Assembly: GCF_028583545.1 (NCBI RefSeq)
Contig: NZ_CP087106.1
Location: 4,832,501-4,896,500 of the forward strand
DNA length: 64,000 bases
Reading direction: 5' to 3'
Source: Methylobacterium sp. NMS14P
Lineage (GTDB): Bacteria; Pseudomonadota; Alphaproteobacteria; Rhizobiales; Beijerinckiaceae
Shown in pieces: positions 63,298-64,000 of this stretch. Each line of letters begins with the position of its first letter. Positions within the stretch are counted from its first letter, which is position 1. Below the pieces are notes generated by a model. That model was not told where the DNA came from, did not search any database, and saw nothing but the letters and a program-made list of their open reading frames with translations. The translations under genes were made by a program, and so were the position numbers.

Positions 63298-63837
63298 ATG
63301 TCAGAAGCTGCGCCGACATCGCAATTGGATTTCATCGAGCGGACCGTGGACGTCGTCGCGGCCTACGTTTCCAACAACTCGCTGCCCTCGGCCGAATTGC
63401 CGGCCCTGATCGCGAGCATCCACGAGGCGCTGAACACGATCGGGGCCGGCCCCGTCGCACCGGCGACCGAGAGCGTCGAGCGGCCGACGCCCGCCCAGAT
63501 CCGCAAGTCGATCCGCCCCGACGGACTGGTCAGCTTCATCGACGGCAAGTCGTACAAGACACTGAAGCGCCACCTGACCAAGCACGGTCTCGATCCGCAG
63601 ACCTACCGCGAGCGGTACGGCCTGCCGGCCGATTACCCGACCACCTCGGCGAACTACTCGGCGCAGCGCTCGGCGCTCGCCAAGAGCCTCGGCCTCGGCC
63701 AGCCGGGCCGGTCCCCGTCGGGCGACAAGGCCGCCGACCCCGCCGAGGAGGCGCCCGCCGCCCCCGCGTCCGGCCGCCGCAAGACCGCGACCGCCTCGAC
63801 CAAGGCCCGGGCGAGCCGCAAGGTCGAAGCCGCCTGA
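63298..63837 (+). CDS. MucR/Ros-family transcriptional regulator, zinc cysteines absent
   Basis: 179 residues from ATG 63298 with AGGA 9 bases upstream. The family core is GLVSFIDGKSYKTLKRHLTKHGLDPQTYRERYGLPADYPTTSANYSAQRSALAKSLGLGQ, the exact MucR layout. In Ros of Agrobacterium zinc is held by two Cys and two His (C79, C82, H92, H97); here the positions read S79, D82, H92 and H96, so both Cys are gone and Asp may substitute. A Lys/Ala-rich tail follows (residues about 140-179). MucR regulates exopolysaccharide and cell-cycle genes in relatives. Confidence 0.9.
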   Translation: MSEAAPTSQLDFIERTVDVVAAYVSNNSLPSAELPALIASIHEALNTIGAGPVAPATESVERPTPAQIRKSIRPDGLVSFIDGKSYKTLKRHLTKHGLDPQTYRERYGLPADYPTTSANYSAQRSALAKSLGLGQPGRSPSGDKAADPAEEAPAAPASGRRKTATASTKARASRKVEAA

Positions 63838-63912
63838 GCGCGGCCGCGAGGGCCGGACGGGGCGGAGGCGCGATCGGGGACGATCGCGTCCGCACCGGTC
63901 CGGACCGATTCG

Positions 63913-63938
63913 CCAGACGTCTTGGCCAGACGTCTTGG
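63913..63938. repeat. Tandem 13-base repeat
   Basis: CCAGACGTCTTGG occurs twice head to tail (63913-63925 and 63926-63938). Each unit is almost palindromic (CCAGACGTCTTGG against CCAAGACGTCTGG), so the pair may be a double operator or a terminator-type element. Confidence 0.6.
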
Positions 63939-63961
63939 CCGGACCCCTCGCGCGGCCCGGT

Positions 63962-64000
63962 TCAGGCCGCGAGGCGCCCGTCCAGCGGAAACACCTTGGC
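63962..64000 (-). CDS. Possible 3' end of a leftward gene entering from the right
   Basis: On the minus strand, AKVFPLDGRLAA followed by TGA at 63964-63962 is an open frame up to the window edge. Only 12 codons are visible, so identity cannot be given; the reading is weak. Confidence 0.25.
   Translation of the reverse strand, partial: AKVFPLDGRLAA

Overview
The window is very GC-rich and gene-dense, with small gaps, frequent ATGA/GTGA stop-start overlaps and long spurious antisense frames. Gene content (bacteriophytochrome, MucR/Ros regulator, hemE next to a pyruvate-phosphate-dikinase regulator, long alphaproteobacterial HisS, a lanmodulin-like protein with a MoxR/von Willebrand-A operon) points to a Hyphomicrobiales (Rhizobiales) chromosome, most likely Methylobacterium or Methylorubrum. 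This assignment is inference from protein character; no database was searched. I see no prophage, insertion sequence, CRISPR array, rRNA or tRNA.

Layout. 0-6.3 kb: a leftward signalling cassette of bacteriophytochrome kinase, Rcp1-type single-domain regulator, REC-kinase-REC protein and a multi-PAS sensor cut by the left edge. 6.6-16.1 kb: accessory and cell-envelope genes (AhpD-like enzyme, a broken DUF4424 gene, LprI-like and DUF3829 exported proteins, HD hydrolase, the DUF350/DUF1190/ATP-grasp operon, HAD phosphatase, PHB-depolymerase-type esterase). 16.3-22.3 kb: leftward housekeeping block maf, CDF transporter, aroE, coaE, dnaQ, preceded by rho. 22.7-29.5 kb: rightward DUF3429, hisS, hisZ, hisG, LysR and an Asp/Glu racemase. 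30-33 kb: hemJ and hemE leftward, a 499-base gap, then the PPDK regulator rightward. 33-41.4 kb: an unknown gene, a four-EF-hand protein closely matching lanmodulin in layout, and a seven-gene leftward MoxR/DUF58/DUF4381/VWA/VWA/TPR/BatD operon. 41.6-49 kb: MgtC-like protein, NlpC/P60, ispH, thrB, zwf and a CDF metal exporter. 49-59 kb: leftward mdtABC plus NodT-type tripartite efflux operon. 59-64 kb: a structured promoter/leader region, aminotransferase, DUF4112, yejE permease and a MucR-family regulator without zinc cysteines.

The most important reading is that 31602-32100 is probably the chromosomal replication origin. It lies between divergent hemE and the PPDK regulator (the Caulobacter/Rickettsia RP001 position). 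It carries an exact CtrA box TTAA-N7-TTAA, nine GANTC (CcrM) sites in 359 bases, an 8/9 DnaA box and an AT-rich stretch. An almost perfect ParB site (parS) sits 18.7 kb to its right at 50715-50730. The second highlight is the lanmodulin-like protein at 33722-34165: its EF-hand spacing is that of lanmodulin, but three of its four loops lack the signature proline and loop 2 starts with Glu.

Several families of palindromic intergenic repeats are scattered through the window; two interrupt operons (35555-35692 and 57318-57525) and one abuts a probable start codon (50592-50669).
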